From: an uncultured Bacteroidales bacterium
Lineage (GTDB): Bacteria > Bacteroidota > Bacteroidia > Bacteroidales > Bacteroidaceae
Direction of reading: 5' to 3'
DNA: 64,000 nt
Assembly: GCA_902760345.1 (NCBI GenBank)
Contig: CACWFY010000005.1
Location: forward strand, 16,198-80,197
The position numbers and the translations under genes are program-made. Positions 31,081 through 40,990 of the stretch are shown piece by piece; position 1 is the stretch's first letter, and every line of letters starts with the position of its first letter. The notes below the pieces were generated by a model. The model was not told the DNA's origin and made no database searches. It saw nothing but the letters and a program-made list of their open reading frames with translations.

Positions 31081-34000
31081 ACCTCTTGTTTCTCGCTTTT
31101 CACTTCAACAATTTTATTGCTATACACATACCACAACCAACCTTTGACATGAGGCATACCCATCTGGCGCAACAGCGTCATGTATTCGCTGACCTGCTCC
31201 AGGTATTCGGGCTTGGGTCGGCCGAACTTAAAGTCTACCACATGGGTCTCTTGGCCATCAGTCATCACACGGTCGGGGCGTCGTTCTTCAACGTGCCCCT
31301 CTGCATTCAGACGTAGGATGCTGCATTCGTTGAATAGCTTCCAACGGTTTGAAAACCAGTCTTTCACGCGTTTGTCTTCAAGCCTTTTCTTAAGAATATC
31401 AGATAGCTTGGCTGCCGTGACCTCATCGTCGTAGACAATCCCCTCACTCTGTAGTTGTTGTAGGGCTGTAGGGATGTCGTCGGTGGTGCGGATGGTCGAG
31501 AAGATGCCGTGCAGGATGCTGCCCATCTTGATATAACTGAGGGTTGGTTGTTCATCTTCACCCTCGATGAATTCGCGGCTTTTGTTGCTTTGGCGAAACT
31601 CCGTCTTGCTGTCGAAAGTCTCCATGGTGATGACTTCTGGCTGGAGCGGTTGGAGGAAGGGGTTGGTGGTGGGCTTTGGGAACTTATTGGCCTTATTGGT
31701 CCCATTGGGCTCATGGGTCCCATAGGAGAACGAAATTACACCATCTTCGTGCTCTATGCCGCTGAGTGTGCTGCCTTCTAGCGATAGTTGCGGCAGTACA
31801 TTTTCAATTAGTGTTGAGCGTGTCGTCTTACTGCCACGCAAGCCGATGACATATAGTTGGCAAACGGCGCGTGTGAAAGCAACATAAAGTAGGTTGAGGT
31901 TGTCGACGGTGTTCTGCAGGTGCTCTGTCAGATAGTCTTGTTCGTAGATAGTGCCGAGCATCTGGCGTGCGCTATAGTCGATAGGTGCCAGAGGCAGGGC
32001 GTCGAAGGGCGTTTCCGATGGTTTGCACCACAGCACGTCGGGCTGTTCCAGTCGCCAATCGCAGAAGGGTATGATGACGTGCTTGAACTCCAGGCCTTTA
32101 CTCTTGTGAATCGACAGAATACGTACACCACCGGTATTGTCCATCTGGATGGTCTTTCCGCTGATGGTCTCATCCCATTCGCGTACAAAGGCGTCGATGT
32201 CGTTGCCCGTATCCTGCACAAAGAGGTTCAACTGGTCATAGAATCGGCAAATATAGGCGCTTTGTCCGTCGAGGCGGTCGAGTTGGAAGATGCTGTAAAG
32301 CCGTTCCACCATTTCATAGAGAGGCATCTGCAACAACTCGTCAGCATGGGCGGTAAATGCCTTGGGTAACAGTTCGTCGATTGGGTGATCCTTGATGAGC
32401 AACTCGTTTTCGGCTATTGTGTCGCCCAAAACATGGCGGTGGTAGAGCTTGGCTACCGTTGCGCGTGCCAAGAGGTCATCAGGATGTGTCAGTACGTGTA
32501 GTGCCTGAACGAGCAGCGAAGCCGCCACTGATGCGTCGAGACGGAAGGCTTCGTCGCTGACCAGTGGAATGTCGGGCTGATGAATGCTAAAATATTCGGC
32601 GATAGCGGGAATATGCTTGTTGGTACGCACCAGTATGGCGATGTCCTGCAGAGGCGTGCCGTCGGCTTTCAGTTGGCTGATGGTCTCTGCCAGTAGCGCC
32701 ATAGTCTGTTCCTGATAGTCGTTGGCAGGCAACAGGCGGATGTTTACGTAGCCGTTGAAACCGCGCTTTTCGGGAATCAACTGATTCACATCCGCATAGG
32801 CATGGCGCAACTGTTCGGCACCGGCAGGCGATTCTTCGCGCTGGGCTTCGTATTCCTGCCGTGCCGCCTCGGTAAAAAAGGCGTTGTTGAAGGCGATGAT
32901 ATTGCGCTCAGATCGGTAATTTGTCTCCAGCGGCTTGATTTCCACCGTTTCATCGGCATACGGGAACTCGCGGTCGATGGCATTTAGTAGACGCCAGTCG
33001 CCTGAGCGCCATCGGTAGATGCTCTGTTTGACGTCGCCCACTATCAGGTTCTCCGAGTCTTGGTGGCTCATACACTCGTTGAGGAGTACCTTAAAGTTCT
33101 TCCATTGGATGGTGCTTGTGTCTTGGAACTCGTCAATCATAACGTGTTCCAGTTGTGTACCAATCTTTTCGAAGATGAATGGTGAGTCGCTATCGCTAAT
33201 CAGCGCATGTAGCAATTGTTGGGTGTCGCTAAGCAGGAAGCGGTTCGACTCGTCATTCAGCGTGCGCACCTTCTGTTCGATGCTGCCCAGTAGACGCAGC
33301 TGGGTGAGGTGGCGCAGCGTGAGGTCTGCCGACTGGTAGAGACGCCATTGGCGCGGACGCTCGTCCATAGCCTCAGCCAGCAGGGGCATCAGAGACGCTT
33401 CTGCCACAGCATGAATGAATTCGGGCCTTTCGCTCTTTTGGGTGTACCATTTCGAGGCATCTTCACGACATTCGCAGGCGCGCTTGCCAACTATCTGTTC
33501 ATCCATAGCACCATCGCGCAACTTCTGGAAGAAGCTGGCAACGCCTTTGTTTCCGTACGCTATTTCATTGATCGTAATGCCTTCATCTTCAAGGATTTCA
33601 AAGAAACGATTGCCTAAAGACTTCATGCGTGTAGTTGCATCTTGGCGGATATCGCGTAGTTGTTTAGTATAAGCCTCGATAAAACCGGGCTTTTCCAACA
33701 CCGTCTTGAGATTATCGCTTTGTTCCTTGTAATTGTCGCTGAAGATGGTCTTTCCAAACTGCTTTACCTGTCCGATGATATTCCACGAGTGGTCATCGTT
33801 GATTTTCTCCATGATATAGTTGAGCAGCCATTGCAACATGACGTCGCTGTGCGTCAGCGAGTCGATGAGACGTTCGACGGCCTGTTCTTCCACCTGCACA
33901 TCGTTAAGACTGACGCGCAGGTTGGCCGTCAGGTCCAGTTCGCGTGCTAGATTGCGCAACACGCTCTGGAAGAACGAGTCGATGGTTTCCACGCGGAAGT

Positions 34001-34310
34001 AGTTGTAGTTATGCAGCAAGAGATGAAGGGACTGTCCGGCACGCTCGCGAATTATCTCGTCAGGCATTTCTGTCTCTTCACGTAATCGCTGCAGATAACT
34101 ATCAGAATCGGTCAGTCCGTGGCTGATGCCATAGAGTTGGCTGAGGATGCGCATCTTCATCTCTTCCGTTGCCTTATTGGTAAAGGTCACAGCGAGGATG
34201 TTGCGGTAACTCATGGGATTCTTGATGAGCAACTTGATGTATTCAACAGCGAGGGTAAAGGTTTTGCCCGAACCAGCGCTGGCCTTATAGACAGTCAGTG
34301 GTTTTACCAT
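31077..34310 (-). CDS. AddA-like UvrD/RecB helicase-nuclease
   Basis: 1077 residues. Helicase motifs appear in order: YKASAGSGKTFTLA (Walker A, residues 8-21), DEFQDTSTIQW (motif II, about residue 395), IYRWRSGDWRL, LETNYRS, and ILSIHKSKGLEFKHV. The C-terminal RecB-type nuclease domain ends VVDFKFGRPKPEYLEQVSEY. It is the RecBCD/AddAB counterpart in Bacteroidetes, resecting DNA ends and loading recombination proteins. It overlaps the upstream DUF5686-like gene by 7 bp and the downstream AddB gene by 4 bp. A nonamer repeat (31682-31726) inserts SYGTHEPNGTNKANK. Confidence 0.92.
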   Translation of the reverse strand: MVKPLTVYKASAGSGKTFTLAVEYIKLLIKNPMSYRNILAVTFTNKATEEMKMRILSQLYGISHGLTDSDSYLQRLREETEMPDEIIRERAGQSLHLLLHNYNYFRVETIDSFFQSVLRNLARELDLTANLRVSLNDVQVEEQAVERLIDSLTHSDVMLQWLLNYIMEKINDDHSWNIIGQVKQFGKTIFSDNYKEQSDNLKTVLEKPGFIEAYTKQLRDIRQDATTRMKSLGNRFFEILEDEGITINEIAYGNKGVASFFQKLRDGAMDEQIVGKRACECREDASKWYTQKSERPEFIHAVAEASLMPLLAEAMDERPRQWRLYQSADLTLRHLTQLRLLGSIEQKVRTLNDESNRFLLSDTQQLLHALISDSDSPFIFEKIGTQLEHVMIDEFQDTSTIQWKNFKVLLNECMSHQDSENLIVGDVKQSIYRWRSGDWRLLNAIDREFPYADETVEIKPLETNYRSERNIIAFNNAFFTEAARQEYEAQREESPAGAEQLRHAYADVNQLIPEKRGFNGYVNIRLLPANDYQEQTMALLAETISQLKADGTPLQDIAILVRTNKHIPAIAEYFSIHQPDIPLVSDEAFRLDASVAASLLVQALHVLTHPDDLLARATVAKLYHRHVLGDTIAENELLIKDHPIDELLPKAFTAHADELLQMPLYEMVERLYSIFQLDRLDGQSAYICRFYDQLNLFVQDTGNDIDAFVREWDETISGKTIQMDNTGGVRILSIHKSKGLEFKHVIIPFCDWRLEQPDVLWCKPSETPFDALPLAPIDYSARQMLGTIYEQDYLTEHLQNTVDNLNLLYVAFTRAVCQLYVIGLRGSKTTRSTLIENVLPQLSLEGSTLSGIEHEDGVISFSYGTHEPNGTNKANKFPKPTTNPFLQPLQPEVITMETFDSKTEFRQSNKSREFIEGEDEQPTLSYIKMGSILHGIFSTIRTTDDIPTALQQLQSEGIVYDDEVTAAKLSDILKKRLEDKRVKDWFSNRWKLFNECSILRLNAEGHVEERRPDRVMTDGQETHVVDFKFGRPKPEYLEQVSEYMTLLRQMGMPHVKGWLWYVYSNKIVEVKSEKQEV
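31682..31726. repeat. In-frame 9-bp-period array inside the addA-like gene
   Basis: Five exact-phase units on the + strand: ACTTATTGG, CCTTATTGG, TCCCATTGG, GCTCATGGG, TCCCATAGG. The family matches the spacer array at 10358-10395 read on the opposite strand. Being 9 bp, unit changes keep the frame. Confidence 0.75.
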
Positions 34311-36301
34311 CGGCGGAATATTTCTATAGTGAATTTGCAGCCAAATTGTTCATAATGTCTTCCTAGGAAACTGGCGAAAATGGCTGTTGAAAAAAAACGG
34401 TTTTGTAGTCCGTAGCCAATTTCGAAGTAGGGCCGTGTATGCTTGATGGACAGAGCGCTAAGATAGATACGCTCGGTTTCGATGGCTCGTCCCACCAAAG
34501 GGAGCCATGACAGCATTAGTAGAGGAGAATCGTAAGATACGTGACCACGTACATAGTACGTAGACTCGTTATACCAGTTGCTGTTCAATAGCTGAAACTG
34601 TCCTGTCCAGTCATCTTCCCAACCTGTCGGCAGATTGTTGTCGTGGAAGTTTGAGAAGTCTACGAAATAGTTAGTACTACGAGTTGTGTAGAAACCTGTA
34701 CCAGCCCTCATGTTTAGAATGCGAACACTTTTGGCTTGGTGCTTGTAGACCGCATCAAACTCCCACCGCTCATAACCGAGGTCGGACTGTAACACATTCT
34801 TGATGCTGCGTTCGTAGTTAGCTGTCAGCAGAGGACCTTTCTTCCACGGCTGTAGGTGGATGGTTATCATTGGGGCGAAGCTGCGGTACACATCAGACAT
34901 TCCTGCAGCAATCATCAGTTGGCGGTCCATTGATGTGCGACGGTGGTATACCACACCCGTGGTGGCCTCCAGCCAGTTGCTGATGCCGATGTGGTTGATG
35001 GCCTGTACATATAGGTCCCTGAATTCAGGCATTGCGATGTCGTCTCCCATGCGCTCTTGGAAGTCTTCGTATAGCGGCGTGTTGCTAATGCGGTTGCCAT
35101 TACCTACCGTTACCTCTGCAAACCCGTTTCGTTTAGGGTTGTATGTCATACGCACAGGCAGGTTGTAGTAGAACTGTTTTATTTTGGATGTGTAACCGAT
35201 TGATGGGTCTATAGTCAGGTAACGGTGCTCATTCCAACAATGTCGGACACCAATGTTCAATTTATATGAGATGCCCTTACTCTTGCTGTAACTCATGTAT
35301 AGTGGATTGAAAAGCGGTGAGATGTTGACGTAATTCTCACCTTTACCGGTATGAGTGCTGTTAATAAGGTGGTCACCCACTACGTTCCATGCGATATCTC
35401 TAAGCTTGTTACGTTTGGCAGGCGTCGTGTCGTTCTCTTCCTCTTGCTGTCGCTGATCATAGATGGCTTGGTCATCAGCTGATAGCTGTATGGGGCGTAA
35501 GCGAGCCATCATCGCCTCGTCTTCCTGGTCACTGATGGAGTCGGGAAGAGTTGCTGGACAGTTGTGATATGAATCTAATTGCACTTTGATGCGATTGCCG
35601 AGGAAACTAAACGAAGCGTCTGTTGTGCTACGTGTTGGTATGGCACTTTGGCTGATGTCTTCATTCATTGACATGTTGACATCAAATTTAATCATATCGA
35701 AATTGCCCTTGAAGGTTGTGCTAATGATACGGCCTGTAAAGAGGTCTACATAGGCTACTCCCGTAACCAACTGTGTGTTGGCACTTCTTGGTCGAAACGA
35801 TATGTAGGCTTTGTCGCCCCAATAGGTAACCCGATACTTATAAAAGAAACGGTTAGTGCGATGGAATGGTGATAATAGACGGTCTGGATATAGTTCTGTA
35901 CCATACAGGTTGGGCGTCTGCAATTCAAAGATGGCCGGCATGACTCTGCGGTGGTGGGGAATGGTGCCACAGAATACCTGACGGTGTAGGTCGTAATCTG
36001 TGATGGTGCGGAATGTCTGTTTGCCATATACTTCACCGATGTACCGCCTGTCGCCACGGGCAATACTGTACATGGTTGGGATGAGAAAGAGTAGGGGGTT
36101 GCGGCGCTCAGATGTGAAAGAGTAGGACGTGTAAAGGTTTTTCTCAACACCGTGGATGCTTGTGCCATAGCGCTCGTTATAGTCCCACATGCGACAAATG
36201 ACCATGGAGTCGCGGGAACGATCACGGGCAAAAGAAATGCTGGGCATAAGTGTCATCACGCCCAGCATATATATAATGATGTATAGCTGTTTATGATTCA
36301 C
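34304..36301 (-). CDS. DUF5686-like outer-membrane protein
   Basis: 665 residues with a signal peptide (KQLYIIIYMLGVMTLMPSISFARD). The C-terminal half is beta-barrel-like, with repeated aromatic strands such as LYMSYSKSKGISYKLNIGV, YYNLPVRMTYNPKRNGFAEVTVGNG and LTIDPSIGYTSKIKQFYYN. These resemble the membrane part of the DUF5686 family in Bacteroidetes; the usual CarboxypepD-like N-terminal domain was not recognised. It precedes addA-addB with a 7-bp overlap, an odd partner for DNA repair genes. Its start lies about 6 bp after a -7 box, so translation may be leaderless. Confidence 0.65.
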   Translation of the reverse strand: MNHKQLYIIIYMLGVMTLMPSISFARDRSRDSMVICRMWDYNERYGTSIHGVEKNLYTSYSFTSERRNPLLFLIPTMYSIARGDRRYIGEVYGKQTFRTITDYDLHRQVFCGTIPHHRRVMPAIFELQTPNLYGTELYPDRLLSPFHRTNRFFYKYRVTYWGDKAYISFRPRSANTQLVTGVAYVDLFTGRIISTTFKGNFDMIKFDVNMSMNEDISQSAIPTRSTTDASFSFLGNRIKVQLDSYHNCPATLPDSISDQEDEAMMARLRPIQLSADDQAIYDQRQQEEENDTTPAKRNKLRDIAWNVVGDHLINSTHTGKGENYVNISPLFNPLYMSYSKSKGISYKLNIGVRHCWNEHRYLTIDPSIGYTSKIKQFYYNLPVRMTYNPKRNGFAEVTVGNGNRISNTPLYEDFQERMGDDIAMPEFRDLYVQAINHIGISNWLEATTGVVYHRRTSMDRQLMIAAGMSDVYRSFAPMITIHLQPWKKGPLLTANYERSIKNVLQSDLGYERWEFDAVYKHQAKSVRILNMRAGTGFYTTRSTNYFVDFSNFHDNNLPTGWEDDWTGQFQLLNSNWYNESTYYVRGHVSYDSPLLMLSWLPLVGRAIETERIYLSALSIKHTRPYFEIGYGLQNRFFSTAIFASFLGRHYEQFGCKFTIEIFRRW

Positions 36302-36306
36302 GCCCC

Positions 36307-36314
36307 CAAAATTA
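36307..36314 (-). promoter_or_regulatory. -7 element directly at the DUF5686-like start codon
   Basis: TAATTTTG on the - strand, 6 bp upstream of the ATG at 36301. The transcript would start within a few bases of the start codon. Confidence 0.5.
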
Positions 36315-36341
36315 CAAAAAAATCTTGGAGCCGCAAAACAT

Positions 36342-37214
36342 TTAGCCTAAATATTTCATCAGAATACGCGCATTGCCCGAATCGCGCAGTTTGGCAATGC
36401 TCTTTTCGCGAATCTGGCGGACACGTTCACGTGTCAGACCCAGCTGGTCGCCAATCTCCTCAAGACCTTTCTCGTGGCAGCCGATACCGAAGCATTCGCG
36501 GATGATGGTAATCTCGCGCTCCTTCAGCACTTTCTGCAGCACGGTGTTCAGTTCCTGAGCCATCGACTCGTGGTCGACCTGACGGTCGGTGCGGGAGTCG
36601 TCGCCCGAAGCCATTACGTCGAGCATACAGTTGTCCTCACCGTCTTGGAACGGAGCGTCTATTGATACGTGGTGACTGTCAGCCTGCATAGACTGGGCAA
36701 TCTTCTCTTCGTCCATGTTGGTGGCGTCGCTGAGCTCGGAAACTGACGGATGGCGCTGGAACTCCTGCTCGAAGCGGTTGATCTCATGACTAATCTTGTT
36801 CAAGCTACCTACCTGGTTGAGTGGCAGACGTACGATGCGGCTCTGCTCGGCAATAGCCTGCAGAATACTCTGGCGTATCCACCATACGGCATAAGAGATG
36901 AATTTGAAACCACGTGTTTCGTCAAACTTCTGTGCGGCCTTAATCAGACCAATGTTACCCTCGTCGATCAAGTCGGTCAGCGTCAATCCCTGATGCTGAT
37001 ACTGCTTGGCGACAGAGACTACGAAACGCAGGTTGGCAGTAACAAGCTTGTCCTTGGCGCGCTCACCCTCGGGACCTCCCTTGCGAATCTTCTGTGCCAG
37101 CTCTATTTCCTCGTCAATACTAATGAGCGGTGCACGTCCGATTTCCACCAGATATTTATCCAGTGCCTCGCTTGAACGGTTCGTAATACTCTTCTGAATC
37201 TTTAATTGTCTCAT
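36342..37214 (-). CDS. rpoD: Primary RNA polymerase sigma factor, Bacteroidetes type
   Basis: 290 residues. Region 1.2 starts near residue 15 (EALDKYLVEIGRAPLISIDEEIE), region 2 has NLRFVVSVAKQYQHQGLTL, DLIDEGNIGLIKAAQKFD and FKFISYAVWWIRQSILQAI, and region 4 ends with ERVRQIREKSIAKLRDSGNA. Region 1.1 and the non-conserved insert are absent, as is usual for Bacteroidetes primary sigma factors, which recognise TAnnTTTG promoters like those throughout this window. Its own -7 box (TAACTTTG) is on the - strand at 37293-37300. Single-gene unit. Confidence 0.94.
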   Translation of the reverse strand: MRQLKIQKSITNRSSEALDKYLVEIGRAPLISIDEEIELAQKIRKGGPEGERAKDKLVTANLRFVVSVAKQYQHQGLTLTDLIDEGNIGLIKAAQKFDETRGFKFISYAVWWIRQSILQAIAEQSRIVRLPLNQVGSLNKISHEINRFEQEFQRHPSVSELSDATNMDEEKIAQSMQADSHHVSIDAPFQDGEDNCMLDVMASGDDSRTDRQVDHESMAQELNTVLQKVLKEREITIIRECFGIGCHEKGLEEIGDQLGLTRERVRQIREKSIAKLRDSGNARILMKYLG

Positions 37215-37292
37215 CGTGAAAAACTTCTTCTAAATTTCCTTAACGCTCTGATACACAGGCGGGTATTGTAAATACAACTTTTAAAAGCGGTG

Positions 37293-37300
37293 CAAAGTTA
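37293..37300 (-). promoter_or_regulatory. -7 element for the primary sigma gene
   Basis: TAACTTTG on the - strand, giving a leader of about 75 nt to the start codon. Confidence 0.55.
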
Positions 37301-37355
37301 CGAAAAATATCGGCTCGTTGTTCTCCGAGGACCCAAAATCTTTCCTTAAAAATCG

Positions 37356-38636
<1,281 letters not shown>

Positions 38637-38660
38637 TTATTTCTCAACTTTCAACCGAGT

Positions 38661-39851
38661 TTAATTCGGTGCGTGTCTATAACAGTAATATGCGATGAAT
38701 GAGTATAGGATATTCGGAATCCATGCCGCCAGAATTGGCGGTGTGTCGGCATTGATGGCAAAGGTGGCGCAGACGGTTTGCAGCAGGATGTAGGTGAACG
38801 ACAGTGCCAGACCGATGCCGAGGTACATGCCCATGCCGCCCTTGCGCTTGCGCGACGATAGCGATACACCGATGATGGTCAGAATAAACGAGGCAAAGCT
38901 GGAGGCGATGCGCTTGTGGTATTCCACCTCGTACTGTACGACGTTGCTCGACCCGCGGCTCTGCTGCTTGGAGATATAGCGCTTGAGTTCAGGCGAGGTG
39001 AAGGTTTCCTGCTGTCCCTTCGAGAACACCAAGTCCATGGGCTCCATTTGTATCATGGTGTCTATCTCGGTGCCGGTGACAATCTCCTCGCGCATGCCTT
39101 TCAGCGTGCGAATCTTGTAGTTGCGCGCCTTCCAATGGTAGCGCTCCTCGGCGATGGTGTCGTACTGGATGACGTTGGCATTCATCTGCGAGACCATCTT
39201 CTTGTTCTCAAACTTGTAGAGAGCAAAGCCGTAGCCCGTCTTGCGAATGTCGTCGTATTGCGACATGTAGGCCACCACGCCCTTGTCGACCATCAGCTGG
39301 ATGTTCGATGCCGACGTGTTCTTGGTGTTGTTCTTGTAGAGTGCCTCAAAATCATGGCGAACCACCGTCCCTTTGGGTATGATGTAGGAACCCAAATAGA
39401 AGTTTAGTATGGCAATAAGCGCCGCCGAGAAGAGGTAAGGCCTCAGCAGTCGCTTAAAACTCATGCCGCAGGCCAGCATGGCGATAATCTCGGAGTTGCC
39501 CGCCAGTTTTGATGTGAAGAAGATGACGGCAATAAAGACGAACAACGGTGAGAAGAGGTTGGCAAAGTAGGGTACAAAGTTGGCGTAGTAGTCGAAGACG
39601 ATAGCGCGCAGCGGTGCGTTGTTAGTGGTAAACTTCGCCAAGTTCTCGTTGACGTCAAAAACGATGCTGATTGAGATAATCAAGACGATAGAGTAGACAT
39701 AGGTGCCGATGAACTTGTTGATGATATACCAGTCCATGCGCTTCAGCCAGCGGAAAGGGTTATAGTGCTTCAGCCATGCAGTTTTCCGCCAGATAGGATG
39801 ATGACGTAGCATCTCCGCTTTTTTTATAATCGCCTTGATTCGTTCGTTCAT
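38661..39851 (-). CDS. LptF/LptG family LPS export permease
   Basis: About 396 residues. Membrane segments lie near the N terminus (YIINKFIGTYVYSIVLIIS, about 55-75), in LFSPLFVFIAVIFFTSKLAG and the next helix, then three more near the C terminus (SFASFILTIIGVSLSS and later). A periplasmic beta-jellyroll sits between them (about 150-300). LptF and LptG form the membrane part of the ABC transporter that lifts lipopolysaccharide to the outer membrane. The start at 39851 overlaps the tgt stop as ATGA; an in-frame extension to 39890 is less likely. LptF versus LptG was not resolved. Confidence 0.85.
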   Translation of the reverse strand: MNERIKAIIKKAEMLRHHPIWRKTAWLKHYNPFRWLKRMDWYIINKFIGTYVYSIVLIISISIVFDVNENLAKFTTNNAPLRAIVFDYYANFVPYFANLFSPLFVFIAVIFFTSKLAGNSEIIAMLACGMSFKRLLRPYLFSAALIAILNFYLGSYIIPKGTVVRHDFEALYKNNTKNTSASNIQLMVDKGVVAYMSQYDDIRKTGYGFALYKFENKKMVSQMNANVIQYDTIAEERYHWKARNYKIRTLKGMREEIVTGTEIDTMIQMEPMDLVFSKGQQETFTSPELKRYISKQQSRGSSNVVQYEVEYHKRIASSFASFILTIIGVSLSSRKRKGGMGMYLGIGLALSFTYILLQTVCATFAINADTPPILAAWIPNILYSFIAYYCYRHAPN

Positions 39852-40990
39852 CTTCTGCGTCCTAAATTGTCTATTACGCTCCGTTTCCACTCGACGAAGT
39901 CACCTTGTTCTATATGTGCGCGCGCGTCGCCCACCAGTCTGAGGTAGAACGCCAGGTTGTGGATGCTGGCTATCTGCATGGCCAACAGCTCCTGGGCTTT
40001 AAACAGGTGGTGCAGGTATGCCTTGGAGTGAATGCGGTCGATTTCGCAGCCGTTGGGGTCGATGGGCGAGAAGTCGTCCTGCCACTTCTGGTTGCGCATG
40101 TTCATCGTGCCTTCGTAGGTGAACAGCATGGCGTTGCGGCCGTTGCGCGTAGGCATCACACAGTCGAACATGTCGACGCCACGCTCGATGGCCTCAAGAA
40201 TGTTCTGTGGTGTGCCGACGCCCATCAGGTAGCGTGGGCGGTCTTTCGGCAGTATCTCGTTGACCACCTCAATCATCTCGTACATCACCTCGGTAGGCTC
40301 GCCGACAGCCAGTCCGCCGATGCTTGCGCCACCGCCGTCGTTCAGCTTGCCCAACATGTCCACCACGTGCTTGGCAGCATCCTGTCGCAAGTCTTTATAG
40401 GTGCACCCCTGAACAATGGGAAACAGCGTCTGGTTGTGACCGTACAGCGGCTCCGTCTCGTTGAACCGCTTCACGCAACGCTCCAGCCACCGCTGGGTGA
40501 GTCCCAGCGATTTCTTCGCATACAGGTAGTCGCTCTGACCGGGAGGACACTCGTCGAAGGCCATCATAATGTCGGCACCGATGACGCGCTCGGTATCCAT
40601 CACGTTCTCCGGCGTAAAGATATGCTTCGAGCCGTCGATGTGCGAGCGGAACTCGCAACCCTCCTCCTTCAGTTTGCGGATGCCCGTCAGCGAGAATACC
40701 TGGAAACCGCCGGAGTCCGTCAGAATGGGGCGGTCCCACGTATTGAACTTGTGCAGTCCGCCAGCCTTGCGCAGAATGTCGAGCCCCGGGCGCAGGTACA
40801 GGTGGTAGGTGTTGCCTAGAATGATCTGTGCCTTCACCTGTTCGCGCAGTTCGGAGAAGTGGACACCCTTCACGCTGCCTACCGTACCGACAGGCATGAA
40901 GATGGGCGTCTTGATCTGTCCGTGGTCGGTCGTTATCAGACCTGTGCGGGCGTCGCTGGCGTTGTCGCTATGTTGTACTTCGAATGTCAT
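39848..40990 (-). CDS. tgt: tRNA-guanine transglycosylase
   Basis: 380 residues. It exchanges guanine for a queuine precursor at the wobble position of certain tRNAs. Catalytic motifs are present: TDSGGFQVFS (D92), the MGVGTPQN substrate loop and FDCVMPTR (nucleophile D276). The usual zinc site CxCxxC is largely missing: the equivalent segment is NGCEIDRIHSKAYLHHL, with only one cysteine (C315), although the C-terminal histidine (H344) remains. The start overlaps the lon stop as ATGA and the stop overlaps the lptF/G start, so lon-tgt-lpt is one operon. Confidence 0.92.
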   Translation of the reverse strand: MTFEVQHSDNASDARTGLITTDHGQIKTPIFMPVGTVGSVKGVHFSELREQVKAQIILGNTYHLYLRPGLDILRKAGGLHKFNTWDRPILTDSGGFQVFSLTGIRKLKEEGCEFRSHIDGSKHIFTPENVMDTERVIGADIMMAFDECPPGQSDYLYAKKSLGLTQRWLERCVKRFNETEPLYGHNQTLFPIVQGCTYKDLRQDAAKHVVDMLGKLNDGGGASIGGLAVGEPTEVMYEMIEVVNEILPKDRPRYLMGVGTPQNILEAIERGVDMFDCVMPTRNGRNAMLFTYEGTMNMRNQKWQDDFSPIDPNGCEIDRIHSKAYLHHLFKAQELLAMQIASIHNLAFYLRLVGDARAHIEQGDFVEWKRSVIDNLGRRR

